64,000 nucleotides of DNA from the NCBI GenBank assembly GCA_019009955.1, contig CM032230.1, forward strand, positions 26,974,001-27,038,000, written 5' to 3'. This DNA comes from Riptortus pedestris. Lineage: Eukaryota; Arthropoda; Insecta; Hemiptera; Alydidae. The notes beneath the pieces are model-generated. The model did not search any database. It had not been told where the DNA came from and was given only the letters and a program-made list of their open reading frames with translations. The translations under genes were made by a program, and so were the position numbers. Below are positions 35,750-46,939 of the stretch, piece by piece (position 1 is the first letter of the stretch; each line of letters begins with the position of its first letter).

Positions 35750-36415
35750 GTCCGTCACGCAGGCGCTGCGTAAACTAGGCAGATTTCCCACGTGAAGTTT
35801 TACAATAGAGAAATCTGCCTAGTAATAACCTATTCTCACGAGGACGAATAGTTAGTGAAATGGCCACACTAGCGCTAGTGCGCTCGGCGGAAACTCCCAA
35901 ACATAGCCAACCACACTCACAATACAAATCCAAATATCTCGGTTAATATTAAAGATACAGAATAAATGTATAGAACAATATTTATAGTAAATTTAATTTG
36001 CCATAAGATCGGTTCTATACACTTTTTTGAACCGACGTATGGTAACGGAGATATTTCGAGTTTTCGAAAATCCTCCCATCTAAAACCCCACTCCCACTGG
36101 TCCTATTTTAGCCATTACCTAACTTAATCTTACTTTTGACAAAAAACGATTAAATTCCGAGTTTGGTAACGATCAAACAAAAATTGCGACAGCTAGAGCG
36201 TTAACAGACAAATATATATATCTATATATATATAGATATATATATATATAGATATATATATATAATTTTGAACGGACCTCATTTTCGTCATCTCCTGGGT
36301 AGGATCGATGGACATTTGAAGAAATTTTTCGAAACTCGCGTCATGAGTACGACCTCAATAGCTGATTTCCCTTAAGGGAAATCTGCTAAGATTTTCCTTA
36401 AGAGAAATCTGCTAA
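35750..36415 (+). mobile_element. HINE-TA inserted in LINE ORF, double 3' end
   Basis: The 5' end GTCCGTCACGCAGGCGCTGCG starts at 35750 inside an A-run of the LINE ORF. Short-form 5' module ('gcgctcggcggaaactccc'). The TA tract (36212-36264) carries TCTA/GATA interruptions. The 3' palindrome GATTTCCCTTAAGGGAAATC-TGCTAA (36364-36389) is followed at once by a second, mutated GATTTTCCTTAAGAGAAATC-TGCTAA (36390-36415). Confidence 0.93.
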
Positions 36416-36657
36416 AAAGCAAGCAGACGAGGCGGACCAGGAGAAGAAAAGCATATATGAACCTTGTTGCCCCTATTTCATAAAGAAATACGAAATCCAA
36501 GACTGGACAGTTATGGGGCTACTGTCCTCCATCAAAAAACGGCGAAGATACTAATAGAGCAAGGGCTAACAAACGTTGATCTGACGAACTTATCCACACT
36601 TGTTCTAAAATCATCAATAAGGATCATACATCATCATTTATATAAAAAATAAAGATA
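36416..36657 (+). pseudogene. R2/CRE-like LINE C-terminus (right part)
   Basis: This resumes the LINE reading frame: AAG CAA GCA GAC (36417 onward) gives KQADEADQEKKSIYEPCCPYF, then YEIQDWTVMGLL, ending at a stop (36552-36554). A second frame continues the protein to a stop at about 36652 (GLTNVDLTNLSTLVLKSSIRIIHHHLY). A frameshift therefore lies near the A6 run at 36535-36540. With the HINE-TA removed, the left part (…DPTVRFEIN) joins this part across the A-run. An A/T-rich tail follows. I infer one LINE copy, dead through the finger mutation, a frameshift and the insertion. Confidence 0.8.
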
Positions 36658-36833
36658 AAAGAATAAGCTGCACTCTCACCTGAGATACCCCCATAATTTG
36701 CAATATTCAAATTATTCCAACTTTTCGCATACAATTTAAATAAAATTAAAATAAAACAAAAACATTATTACCAGAAATTGGCAGATTAGGAGGCTGGCCA
36801 TACAAGTACCCTCAGAAGGAGGGCAGCTTATTT

Positions 36834-36839
<6 letters not shown>
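36658..36839. other. Spacer
   Basis: Nothing recognised. Confidence 0.5.

Positions 36840-36899
<60 letters not shown>
36840..36899. repeat. (TA)n microsatellite, free-standing
   Basis: About 30 TA units without HINE-TA modules on either side, unlike most TA tracts here. Confidence 0.92.
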
Positions 36900-36902
<3 letters not shown>

Positions 36903-37160
36903 TATAAATAACGAAATATAAAATAACACGTATAATGGAGATGAGCAAAAAAAGAAATTATGAATGATTATTACAAATTAATCGTTTTACTCATTGAATT
37001 ATTTTATTTTATTTATTTGGTTTATGCCCCACATCGGTGGTAATTGGCAAGATCTCTGTTTAGGGGATAGTTAGAACAATATATTTATTCCTTCGTGTAC
37101 ACCTTGGTTGTACTTAATTTATATATTATGGAAAATATTCCTCAAATATCAGAGTGTTTC

Positions 37161-37376
37161 TCAAAACCGTACTTTGTCTAAATGAATATAATATAAGTCA
37201 TCCCTTTTAAATCTTTTTAAGTTTGCTCTAGACCTATTCTGTTTTATACTATATGTATTTGGAATGTTTATATGTTTTAGATGTGTTAGTATTTGTGGAA
37301 TATATTGGCTGCTGTCAGTTAGTATTTCTGTCATAAAGTAGGGTACGTGAAGGTTTTTTCGTTGGATGTAGACCAA
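37161..37376 (-). pseudogene. Jockey-like LINE C-terminal scrap
   Basis: Residues 13-38 of the minus-strand frame read YFMTEILTDSSQYIPQILTHLKHINI. This matches in pattern the LLADSSQLIDDVFKYLRNKGLL segment at 28978 and the general end of Jockey-type ORF2. The frame then runs on into unrelated residues, so the native stop is lost. The zinc knuckle upstream is not readable. The assignment rests on about 26 residues. Confidence 0.45.
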
Positions 37377-38641
37377 TTATATTCGATAAATGCAGTCCAA
37401 TATTATTGAATAAAAAATAAATTTTAAAAAATGATAGAAATGGTTACTACCCCCAAATTACATAGCAAAAATTTCAGGAATATTAGTTTGTTAATTTCTT
37501 TGAAAGTGTAAGAAATGGTAAGACTACATCTCCCTGGATTTCGAAAAAAGAGCATATGGTAAAGAATATGTTCCCTGATCTTTTTAAAGGTCACAATTTA
37601 CATGTTCTGAGACTATAATGTCTAAAATATATCCGAGCGAAAATTAAACAGCCAGGAAAGAAATCAGCGAAACTAATTCCATTATATGAAACGTTGAAAG
37701 AGAAACCACAAGAACTTGTCCTTGAGTTGTAAATATATTTGTAAAAGTGAGAGCGACTTATTCGGCAAAAAAAAAATGTTGAATAATAATTTACCCCTCG
37801 TATTTTATTGAACCTAGTTCTTTTTTCTAATATTCGGTTAAAAAAGTCGAGTCAAACATATATCACAGAGCTCATTATCAGCTGATTATGCAAATTGATG
37901 GCATAAGTATGAAAGTGTTTTCGAGTATCAGAAAGTCTGTCGAAAGTCCATTAAGCCCGTAAGACTCGCCGATTCCAAGGAGGTAGTAATTAAGCAGCCA
38001 ACAGACATCTCGGAGAAAGTACACAGACCGGGCTCTACCTCTCTTCACAGAACCCCCAATCTGAATGGTCATGTCCAATATCAATCAGTTCGCCGCGATT
38101 TTTATTTCTACTAGACTTTTTTTTAAGTTATTTTCAAGATCTGCCACGAATTATTTGTTGCGGACGCAGAGCCGATAGTCGATAGTTAAGGTAGTCGATG
38201 ATTTTGATAACACGCTTATTGGTAAGACGATAATATTAAAAGCCAACTATTTATTGATTTTTTTTTTTTTTATTGAAAAATCGCCATAGTCTTCGAAAAG
38301 GATGGCTTTATACTCGTTCAAAATTCTTTTGTATTCCTTCTTTATTTATTTAATACTTCCGCTATAAGTTATAATAATTATTCGAATAATTAAATGTAGT
38401 ATAAATGACAGTCGTTTATTCTATTCTAGTTGTGTTAAACCTATAAAAATTTGAGCTTAATTGGAGATAGACAAAATGATTGGAAATAACTATTGAAGGA
38501 TCTGAATTATCAGGTAGAAAATGAAATAATGAAACATTAAATCCAATATGATAAAAAGCATTGTAAAATAATGAAGTGCTTTCCTCTAGATACAAAATTA
38601 ATCACACACACACACACACTCATAAAGCACCCAAAAAATTA
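37377..38641. other. Unique sequence
   Basis: Short (CA)n at 38604-38620 and a T-run near 38259-38270. Nothing else is supported. Confidence 0.5.
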
Positions 38642-39095
38642 AAAAGTCCGCCACAGAGGGGCTGCGTTACCTAAGTAGTTTTCCAACGTATTTGCTTTTA
38701 TCTCAGAACGTGAAAGTTATTGAAAACAATATTTGGTATTTAGGCTTCAAATAATGAAGCAAGCTTCATAATATAACAGTTTATTGTTCATATGATATGA
38801 GTAGGGGTGGGGGCTTACTGAGGGGCGAAAACTAAAAGATGCAAATATATCGGTTAATAGTCAAGATAATTAAAAAAAAAACGAACATAACAACATGTTT
38901 AGAATATTACATTTGTAATAAGATTGCTTCTAAACACATTTTCAATCCGTCCCATAATAACGGAGATATTACGAATTTTCGAAATTCCCCCTTAACTTCC
39001 CCTTCCTCTTATCCGATTAAAGCCTTTAACGAACCTGATCTTCATTTTTACATAAAACGCTTAAATATCGAGTTCGGTATCGATCAGAAAAAAAA
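38642..39095 (+). mobile_element. HINE-TA, 3' truncated
   Basis: The 5' end is AAAAAGTCCGCCACAGAGGGGC (38641). It is followed by 'gcttttatctcag', 'gtaggggtgggggcttactgagg' and the core 'aatccgtcccataataacggagatattacgaattttcgaa'. It ends after 'atatcgagttcggtatcgatcag'. The TA tract and 3' end are missing. Confidence 0.85.
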
Positions 39096-40554
39096 TTTTC
39101 TAAAGTTTTTTAAAAAAAATTTCTTAGCGCCACAGCTGATATTAATCGTTATATATATTTTTGTCTAAACTCAAGAAATTTCTAAAAAAAAAAAAAAAAA
39201 AAAAAAATAGTTATCAGGATAGCTTTAAAAACGGAAAAAAATGTGTACACTTGTCAACGGGTAGTAATGGACTTTTTGTATACGAATACAACAAATGGAA
39301 AATTTGGCTGTAATAATATAATCAAACCACTTATTTATATTAACTAGGAACGAAAACACCTTGGTTGGGCGACATGTTTGTAGACTTTCAATAGAATTTT
39401 CTAGCACCTTTCGGTAGGACTAATGACAGAAAACTATAAATATATCTTTTTACGACACATCTATCGTATTCACTTTTACTTTCCAGTTGTAAATTATACG
39501 CTGCAGAATGGAAAATAATAAAAAGATAATGTTTCTTCCATCACTATTTCTTGTTTAATGTTGTTGGAAAGTTGTCTCCTTACATGTTCATCCCGTGTAG
39601 TATCATCCTTAACTTGCAGGAAGTTAACTTCTTTGTCATCTGCGTCTATAATCATCAATCTCCATCACATTGCCCAGTTATTCATCCTCAAAAATGATTA
39701 CAAAAGAAGAGGGAATATGAATGATAAATGACTTATAGTACGATCCACTTTTCACCCGGTGTCTTGATATCTGTGTGGGATGTGTAGATAGAAAACATGC
39801 ACCAAGTTTGGATGTCGTTTTAAATATTTAAATGTACATGAGACGTATTACGAATCCTACTTCTTAAGGGCTGAGTATATTTTTTTTTGAGCTTGTCCTT
39901 TGAGTATTTGAAGATACAAATGTTTTCTGAATATGTATTTGATGAATGTATTTTTGTTTTATTTCTTTTGTTTTTACGGTTATTTGTTTTGACTTTGTTC
40001 AACCTTTATACAGAGGGCAACTTTAACGAATAAATAAACAAACTCGGTATAAACTTGTAATTATTTGAAATTACCTCAAAATACGATAAATTGCGATATT
40101 ACCTTTTACTCCATCCCTAAACTCCCAGACCAACAAGTCTGATTTCATTCATTAACGAATATAATCTTTAGGTGTATATATGAATGTATAAATGGCTTTA
40201 ACCCAACATGACCAACCATAATAGCTGTTTCTCTTATTTATACCTGCTACTGTGTTTCTTAACACTAATGAACTATTTTAATCAGAAAAAGAATAATATA
40301 GCATGAAGTATAAAAATGCGTTTTCCCTCATTCCCACTGACTGCATTTGTGGCAACCCATACAAGCTCTTAAGCCATTTTATAATAATTAGATTTAGATA
40401 TAGAAAAGTCAGTGACCCACAAACATCGTCATCGTAAACATTGTTGAAAGCGGAAGTGGGCGGAACAAACAGCACAAGTTTTTCAACGAAAGTCTGTCAA
40501 AAGTCGAGTACCACTTGATAGTTCATATACGCCTGCAAAAACAGTAATGGAAAA
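39096..40554. other. Unique AT-rich sequence
   Basis: An A24 run lies near 39184-39207. The minus frames 39225-39407 and 39820-40002 are low-complexity and not called. Confidence 0.5.
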
Positions 40555-41158
40555 AAAAAGTCATGTAGTGGCTTCTTAAACTAAGAAATTTTCCATGTGA
40601 CAGATTGGCTTGATCGTGATCTCATATCACCATCTGTTGTGTAGTTTTCCAGTACTATAAATGTTGTTAAGTGAACTTGAAATTTAAGCTAGACATAAAA
40701 TGTTTAGGCTCTGGAACTTTAAGTGAAAATCGTATTAGTCCAGGTTCACTGAAGGCAGAAAACAAAAAATGCTAATATTTTGTTTAGTATTAGATTTAGA
40801 CAAATAAGAATGTATTGAACTACAGTTGTAGAAAACTGAATTTCCACTTAGATAAGTTATGCAACATTTCATAATTTGACTCATAATAAGGAAATATTTT
40901 GAAGTTTTATTTCTCTCCCTCAATACCCACACTCCTACGGGTTCAATTACTTCAACTTGTTTTTTTGATTTAAATAAAACTCATAAATATTAAATATACA
41001 ATAGTTACAAATGAACAAAAATTTCGAAGACTAGTGTAATAATAGATATATGTACGTATACGTAGTTTTGAACGGACTTCATTTTCATCATAGCCTAAAT
41101 GCACATTTGAAGACATTTTTTTTTAAATTCTGTCTTTCGTACAATTTCTATAACTAGT
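40555..41158 (+). mobile_element. HINE-TA, old copy
   Basis: 5' 'aaaaagtcatgtagtggcttcttaaactaagaaattttccatg' (40555-40598). Core remnants at 40730-41000. 'gttttgaacggacttcattttcatcat' at 41063 and 'gcacatttgaagacatt' follow. The TA tract is replaced by 'atatatgtacgtatacgta'. It ends near 'ttctataactagtgg'. Confidence 0.75.
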
Positions 41159-42810
41159 GGCCCAATTATAAATAAGCACTACAATTTATCTCAAGCACAA
41201 ACTAATTTATCTCCAATAAGTCCAGATCATATTCTTCTTCATCCAGCAAATTTTACTAAACATTAGGAAGAATATCAGGATTAGATTTATTTATGCCTAA
41301 TGAAACAGAGATTTTTCTGCGTACTGACTTCCTGGAAAGCTGGTACAATATATTACTTTATATTCGAATTCATTTACCTATCGGGGTAAGACAATATTTT
41401 GTTTTCTCTACTAAGTTGTTTTATTATATTAAATAAATATTTTACTTGTAAACCACTCTTAAACTAATGTATAGTATTCTTTGGTTGTTTTATTTGTATC
41501 ACACATACATTTATTGCCTATCACTCAATTTTGACTTGAATCAATCCACTATTAGTTTAACAACGATTGTGTGAATAACTTATCATAAATATTAGCACTT
41601 TCATTATCAGCTGTGTTTCAAGTATTTAGACTTTCTATTGAAGGCAGTTAGCCAAGTCATATGCGCCGACGTTCAGGTGACATAGTCACAGCATAAACAT
41701 GTTAAATGACGCACCTGGAATCATCCAACACATTTCGACAGAGTCCCACGCCTGCCTACCAAACACCCCGCGTCTTATCGCGAGCAGTGAAAGTTTTCGG
41801 GGAATGTTCTCATTGCCCATTCTTGACAGCTTCACATATGACTTTCTTCGGAACAAACCTTCCGATCTTTTTCACATTCCGGCCGCTTCCTTCCTCTTCT
41901 CGCCTTCCGCAGTTTGTGTTATGATTTAACAATCCTACTGATTGCCTTATGAGCTCTACATTTAAAATACTCCAACGTTCCTGTTATACTCTAAATTGCA
42001 GGCGAACCTCGTTGGCATTGTAATCGCATTAAAACCGCCTAGAGGCAATACTGATTTTAGGAGAAAGTAGTTCGAAATTCATTGAACTATTTTAAAATGA
42101 TTGAGTAACAAACGTGTGAACAGACAAAAGATATGAATTTCAATTTTCACGCTTTATGTATGCACATACAAAAAAGAAGAAGTCAATTACACTAGCGAAA
42201 TAAAATCGACTTTCAGGTAAAGTTTGTTGTATCGACTTGCAGGTTGATGTAGTTTAATTTATATACATTATTTCAGTTTATCAGATAGTTGGCTATAATA
42301 TAGCCTTTTCCTTAGTATATTTTTGGATAAATTAAATATAGGATTTTTTATAAATTAAATTTTCTTTAAATAAAATGTTGTTGCAATAACAATGCTGCAA
42401 CTCCCTCCCTCGTTTAATGGCTTATGCAGATATTGAAGCCTTCTCGCAGAGCCTTGTCGATTTCTTGAATTGTTACATTCGTTTATTAGCTGTGCCATTA
42501 TTTTACAGTGTTTTTGGAGGCACTCTCGCTTTCATTGGTGTAGTATTAATATTGAGTTAGTTCGTTTTTTGGCAACATTCTAATCCGATGATTACATCCA
42601 GATCTATGGAGGATTGTGGATTGCCCCCGAAAATGGGTCTCCACCATCATCATTATTGTCCATTCATCGCGTTTCCCAAGCAGGTTGCTCTAGTCACGGA
42701 TGTACACCATTAGTCTAGGTCTAGTCTATATCCTTGCCATGTGACATCCTTCTGCGGCAGCCTGGCGGATTTCATTCGTTCAAAATGTCCCAGCTACCAC
42801 TTTCAGCCTT
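41159..42810. other. Unique sequence with a less AT-rich island (41640-41940)
   Basis: The island carries two overlapping plus-strand frames (76 and 72 codons at 41699 and 41706) with no recognisable domain. Overlap of two frames suggests low stop density rather than a gene. No repeat is seen. Confidence 0.35.
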
Positions 42811-43381
42811 TTAGCAGATTTACATCAAAGGAAATCAGCTATTGAAGTTATACTCATGACGCGATTTCTGAAAACTTTCCTCAGATGTCCATCGATCTTA
42901 CCTATTATATAGTTATATAGTTAAAAATTATATATGAATTTTTCTGTTAACGCTCTAGTGGTCCCAATTTTTGTTTCATCGTTACCAAACATGATATTTA
43001 AACGGTTTATGAAAAACTAAAGATCGAGTTCGTTGATGCCTGAAACCAATCACTGGGGGGGGGTTTAGAGTGGAGAATTCCCATAATTATTAATACTTCC
43101 GTTAATATGCCCCGGATCAGAAACTTATATAAAAACATTCTTATTGCAAATGTAATGTTCTATAAATGTTGTTATGTACGTATTTCTAACTATCTTGATT
43201 ATTAACAGAGATATTTGCATTTCTTATTTTTCGGCTTTTAGGTTGTATGTCATATTAACGATATATCTGTATTATGTAGCACGGTTGTATTATGAAGCAC
43301 GTTATTTGAAACATTAATACCAAATATTGTTTTCATTGAAATTTTACGTTTTGAGATAAATGCAAATTCTTGACGAGACTT
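42811..43381 (-). mobile_element. HINE-TA lacking the extreme 5' end
   Basis: The plus strand starts TTAGCAGATTTACATCAAAGG (a mutated palindrome). 'ttgaagttatactcatgacgcg', 'gttaacgctctagtgg' and a G9 run follow. It ends in 'gagataaatgcaaattcttgacgagact', about 30 bp short of the 5' hairpin. The TA tract has collapsed to a few units (42903-42935). Confidence 0.85.
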
Positions 43382-43877
43382 TTTTTTTTATAGCACAGAT
43401 AAATACAAATCATTTACCACAGAGGTAACATACACTGCACTTTGACGGCTACTAATGCTTATACAAAAGGCACCTCTTTTCTGACGAATAGTACTCGCAT
43501 GTATTTCCTGTTGGAAATAGTGGTAGTAAATAAAATGTGCCTCAATCGCGCCGTTTTAGAACTGTAGATATCAATAATTTAATTAGTTTGATAATAAACC
43601 ATAGATCTAGTTAGCTGCAGGCCGTTACTTTCTTCCCTCATAGAACCCTTCACTTTTCTAATTGTTCAAATGAAATATCACCAGATTCTTCAACGCCATT
43701 TTTTTTCTTCTTCTTCAATATACCACAAATAGCCCAAAGACAAACAAAGATAGTTATTACAAGATTTTTCCACTCATTCTTATGACGAGACCTTATGGGA
43801 TCCTCACTGTACAGATACACAGTATGTTTTGATCAGTATTCTTAGGCAATTTACGTTTCGTTGAGTAGTATTACAAT
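43382..43877. other. Unique sequence
   Basis: Nothing recognised. Confidence 0.5.
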
Positions 43878-43921
43878 CTATATTGCTTTTTATGAAGATA
43901 TAATCATAAAAAGCAATATAG
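43878..43921. repeat. Perfect 18-bp inverted repeat, 8-nt loop
   Basis: CTATATTGCTTTTTATGA (43878-43895) is the exact reverse complement of TCATAAAAAGCAATATAG (43904-43921). The arms carry no mismatch despite the decayed surroundings. It is not part of a family seen here. Confidence 0.85.
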
Positions 43922-44509
43922 AGAATGGAGAAAAATTAGGTATTCAAGACTTTTACTTGTATTGAGTATATTAATGACTATTCAAAAGGAGAATACTTAT
44001 CGCATTTATGTTATACATATCTATTCTTTACTTGTTAGAGGATTTCTGTTATAAAAAAGGAGGAATCGCATTACAGAGTATGATAATGAGTTATTACTTT
44101 AGAACTTTCTTAGGGCGTACTCTCAAGATTCCTAGGCCTGGTGGTAATGGCGATGATTATTGTAGGAAGGTGCTGTGGCCAGATCAAATCGGTAAGTAGC
44201 CACAGCAAATCCTGTGAGAACTGAGCCATTGGTTCGCTACAAGCTCTTCTTTCGCATCAGCTGGCGCTGAAGAAGTCCGAGAAGCGGGTTATGTAAATCG
44301 GGCATTTTAGAAACCGTGCACCCACATATCAACTTAATTCGTGGACCTAATTTATGCTAATGAAACATGAAAACGCTTGGGAAATATTAGTAGGCTATAA
44401 CTCTGTTTTTGATCAGACAAACAACTTGCAGTTTCAATATATTTAGTCATTATTATTTCCCATTGTATAGTAATCCTAAATAGGGTTCGTTTATTATGTT
44501 CATGTTCCT
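43922..44509. other. Unique sequence
   Basis: The 63-codon frame at 44008 has no recognised motif. Nothing else is seen. Confidence 0.5.
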
Positions 44510-44520
44510 TACATTGAATA

Positions 44521-44729
44521 GGAGCTCAGGTTAGCCATGTGAGTTGGCCTTAATCTCACATGGTAATCTTAGAATGGTGAGTTCGACTTCCGCCTGGACT
44601 ATAGGAATTTATTTAGTGACAAACTGATTAAATAAAATCCTTAGTTCCACTCTGGTTAAAAAAGGGTGGTAACCCGTAGACCCAATTAGATATAGTAGCA
44701 AAAAGTGGACGTTAATAAATAATAATAAT
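44521..44729 (+). mobile_element. tRNA-derived SINE with clean target-site duplication
   Basis: The head reads GAGCTCAGGTTAGCCATGTGAG. A degraded box B ('tgagttcgacttccgcc') follows, then the conserved body and '(ttaataa)ataataata' tail. TACATTGAATA at 44510-44520 is repeated exactly at 44730-44740, an 11-bp target-site duplication. Confidence 0.92.
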
Positions 44730-44740
44730 ACATTGAATAT

Positions 44741-45019
44741 GTCATTTATTGGCAAAAAGTACTTTTAATAACATAATAGGCATATATGTATTAAAACAAA
44801 TCTAATTTTATTAATTATTTATTTACTAATGGTTCTTATCAGGGATTGGTGATAAGATGATCTACCTGATGATGGAGGTGGCCCTCTAATTAAGAAGAAG
44901 TTTTCTCAATCATGAAAGGACTTATTTATATATATATTTTGGGGCTAAATAGAATATAATACAAAGTCTACTAGAATATAATACAATTTGCGTCTATGTT
45001 AATCTTATTATATATACTA
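44741..45019. other. Spacer
   Basis: Nothing recognised. Confidence 0.5.
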
Positions 45020-45240
45020 TTGAGCTATTTTCATATAGTTCTATATTTTTTAGATGTTTTGAGATATGTGCAAAGGAATATATATTAGGTACAGTCTGTT
45101 ACTATTGTAGTTTAGTCATATGGAAAGGTGGGGTTTAGTTCAAGGTTTATTTTGTTCATTGCAGTCTATTAATATGTGTTGCATTAACTAATTTTAAAAA
45201 TTCTCAATGTACATAAATGTTGGACGTTGGTTGCAGCGAA
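45020..45240 (-). pseudogene. Jockey-like LINE C-terminal end, heavily decayed
   Basis: Minus-strand frames give QHILIDCNEQNKP (about 45135-45175), the His-x4-Cys half of the zinc knuckle. Further on, SFAHISKHLKNIELYENS is readable, which aligns in pattern with the ends at 28978 and 37161. Several stops and a frame change separate the two pieces. Only the last ~70 residues of ORF2 are represented. Confidence 0.5.
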
Positions 45241-46225
45241 TTTTTGGATAATGAGGTATGTTTTTCTACAAGCTTATAAGTATCAAGTGGAAACTGTTCT
45301 AGAATCTCGTTTATAAATACGTATATATGTCTTCTTTTGATTTCAGTGTTTTCCAATCCATTTTCCAATGCTCTGTTCATGACGAGCTAACTTTTTTTGT
45401 ATTTCCGGCTTTTAAGACGATTTTTTTATATATTTACAAAGCCAGTTTTCGAAACAACAATTATTACTTCATACTCTTCAAGTCCTGTTTAGAATTTAAT
45501 TCAGAGTAAAATCATGTGGATTTTGTTGTATATGAATTAAATTATTAGTTATTTTATTTCTCGAATTAGTAAGTTATTTAGTTCAGCACAGGTCCAGTAA
45601 GTGATGAGATATAACAGTCTTTATAGTTGTACTGCATTTCCCTTGTTGGCTTGCAGCAATGGCATTTTGTAACACTAGAAGAAGAAATTCATCAGGATTT
45701 GCCTGTTTTGTTGGTCCTATTCTTTATTTTTCTGTATCTACCTGAAGCCATCTTCCGGTTTTTTTCCTGTTTCTGTAAGAAAGGTAAGAATCTATTTTCC
45801 CAGTCAACTTTAAGTTATTCCTAACTTATCTCCCCCTCCCAACCTTAAACTTGTGCTTGCTTTTGCACCCCTAAAAAACTTTTTAAGGAGTCTGCTAGCC
45901 AACAATCTTGGTATTGCAGTTTTTCACCCAAAATAAAACCTTTATATTTATATTATGTTTTATTAATAGATGTGATTTAATTTACTAACATAAATTGTGT
46001 TATTATTATGTTTTTTAATTTTAGTTAAAAAGTAATTGAATCTACCCGCACTCGACCCATAGTTCCCTGGCTATCGAGCTATCAGATTTATTTAACGGCT
46101 ACTTGGTTTAATTGAAGGAAGTTTACTTGTCAAATTTTACGGTATAAAATAGGCGACTTGTATAAAGTATAACCTGACATTTTCAGCCTTTAAGAAGAAA
46201 ATCCATACAATTCATGATTAATAAT
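45241..46225. other. Unique sequence
   Basis: The 60- and 65-codon frames at 45327 and 45627 are not recognisable. Nothing else is supported. Confidence 0.45.
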
Positions 46226-46388
46226 ATTTTTTTAAATTAAATATGCTAGTAAACTCTCATTAATATTTGTTCTTCTGCCACTTGTTGCGTTTGGCAAGGC
46301 ACATGGGCGACTGTGAGAGTGACAAAAATATATATCAGGAAATGAAATGTAAGTTATGAGTTAGTTATCTACAAGTACTGTATTGTAG
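46226..46388 (+). repeat. Dispersed direct repeat, copy 1
   Basis: From 'atatttttttaaattaaatatgctag' through 'ctctcattaatatt', 'ccacttgt', 'gcgactgtgag', 'gaaatgaaatgta' to 'ctacaagtactgtattgta', it matches 47777-47925 in order with a ~15-bp indel. Identity unknown. Confidence 0.75.
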
Positions 46389-46939
46389 GTAGGTACTCCA
46401 TAGAGCAAAGTCCTGAAGACAATTCTGTCAAGGATCAATAGATTCATCCTTTACATATTTGTGACATTAGTGACAACAATGGTTGAATTCTTTTGCTATG
46501 GCCTCCGCGAAACTCCACTTATAATACATTTGGTACAGCCAAGGCATTGTAACAGTGAATTGCATTACCCTGCATTCCTCTTTAATGATGAACACTTTTA
46601 TACACGAGCATAGAAATTGGGCTTAAATTAAAGTGAAACGACGCGGGCCCGCGGTCTCATTCATGTAGTTCAATGCAGCTTTTCCTCTTAAGCCCCTCAA
46701 GCACCTGATGAGGGAAGCGGAGATTTGCGAACGAGTCGCTAACCCAATTCCTTGCTGAAGAGATTAGTTCAGCTGTCAAGGGGCTATTGTTTGTCGGTTT
46801 CGCCTTAATTATATCTCAGCTGGGGCATTTCTCTGCGTCGCCTTCTCTGGCCTACATTTGGAATTATCATACAGCTTGACAGTGTGCACCTCGTGTACCG
46901 TTCTATTGGATCTTGTAAACAGTTCTTTTCCGTTCAGGA
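46389..46939. other. Unique sequence with a less AT-rich island (46630-46900)
   Basis: The island contains GCGGGCCCGCGG (46643-46654), E-box-like CAGCTG (46771-46776 and 46818-46823) and TTAATTATAT (46804 onward). No frame is convincing. This is a plausible candidate for a regulatory or exonic element, by composition only. Confidence 0.3.
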
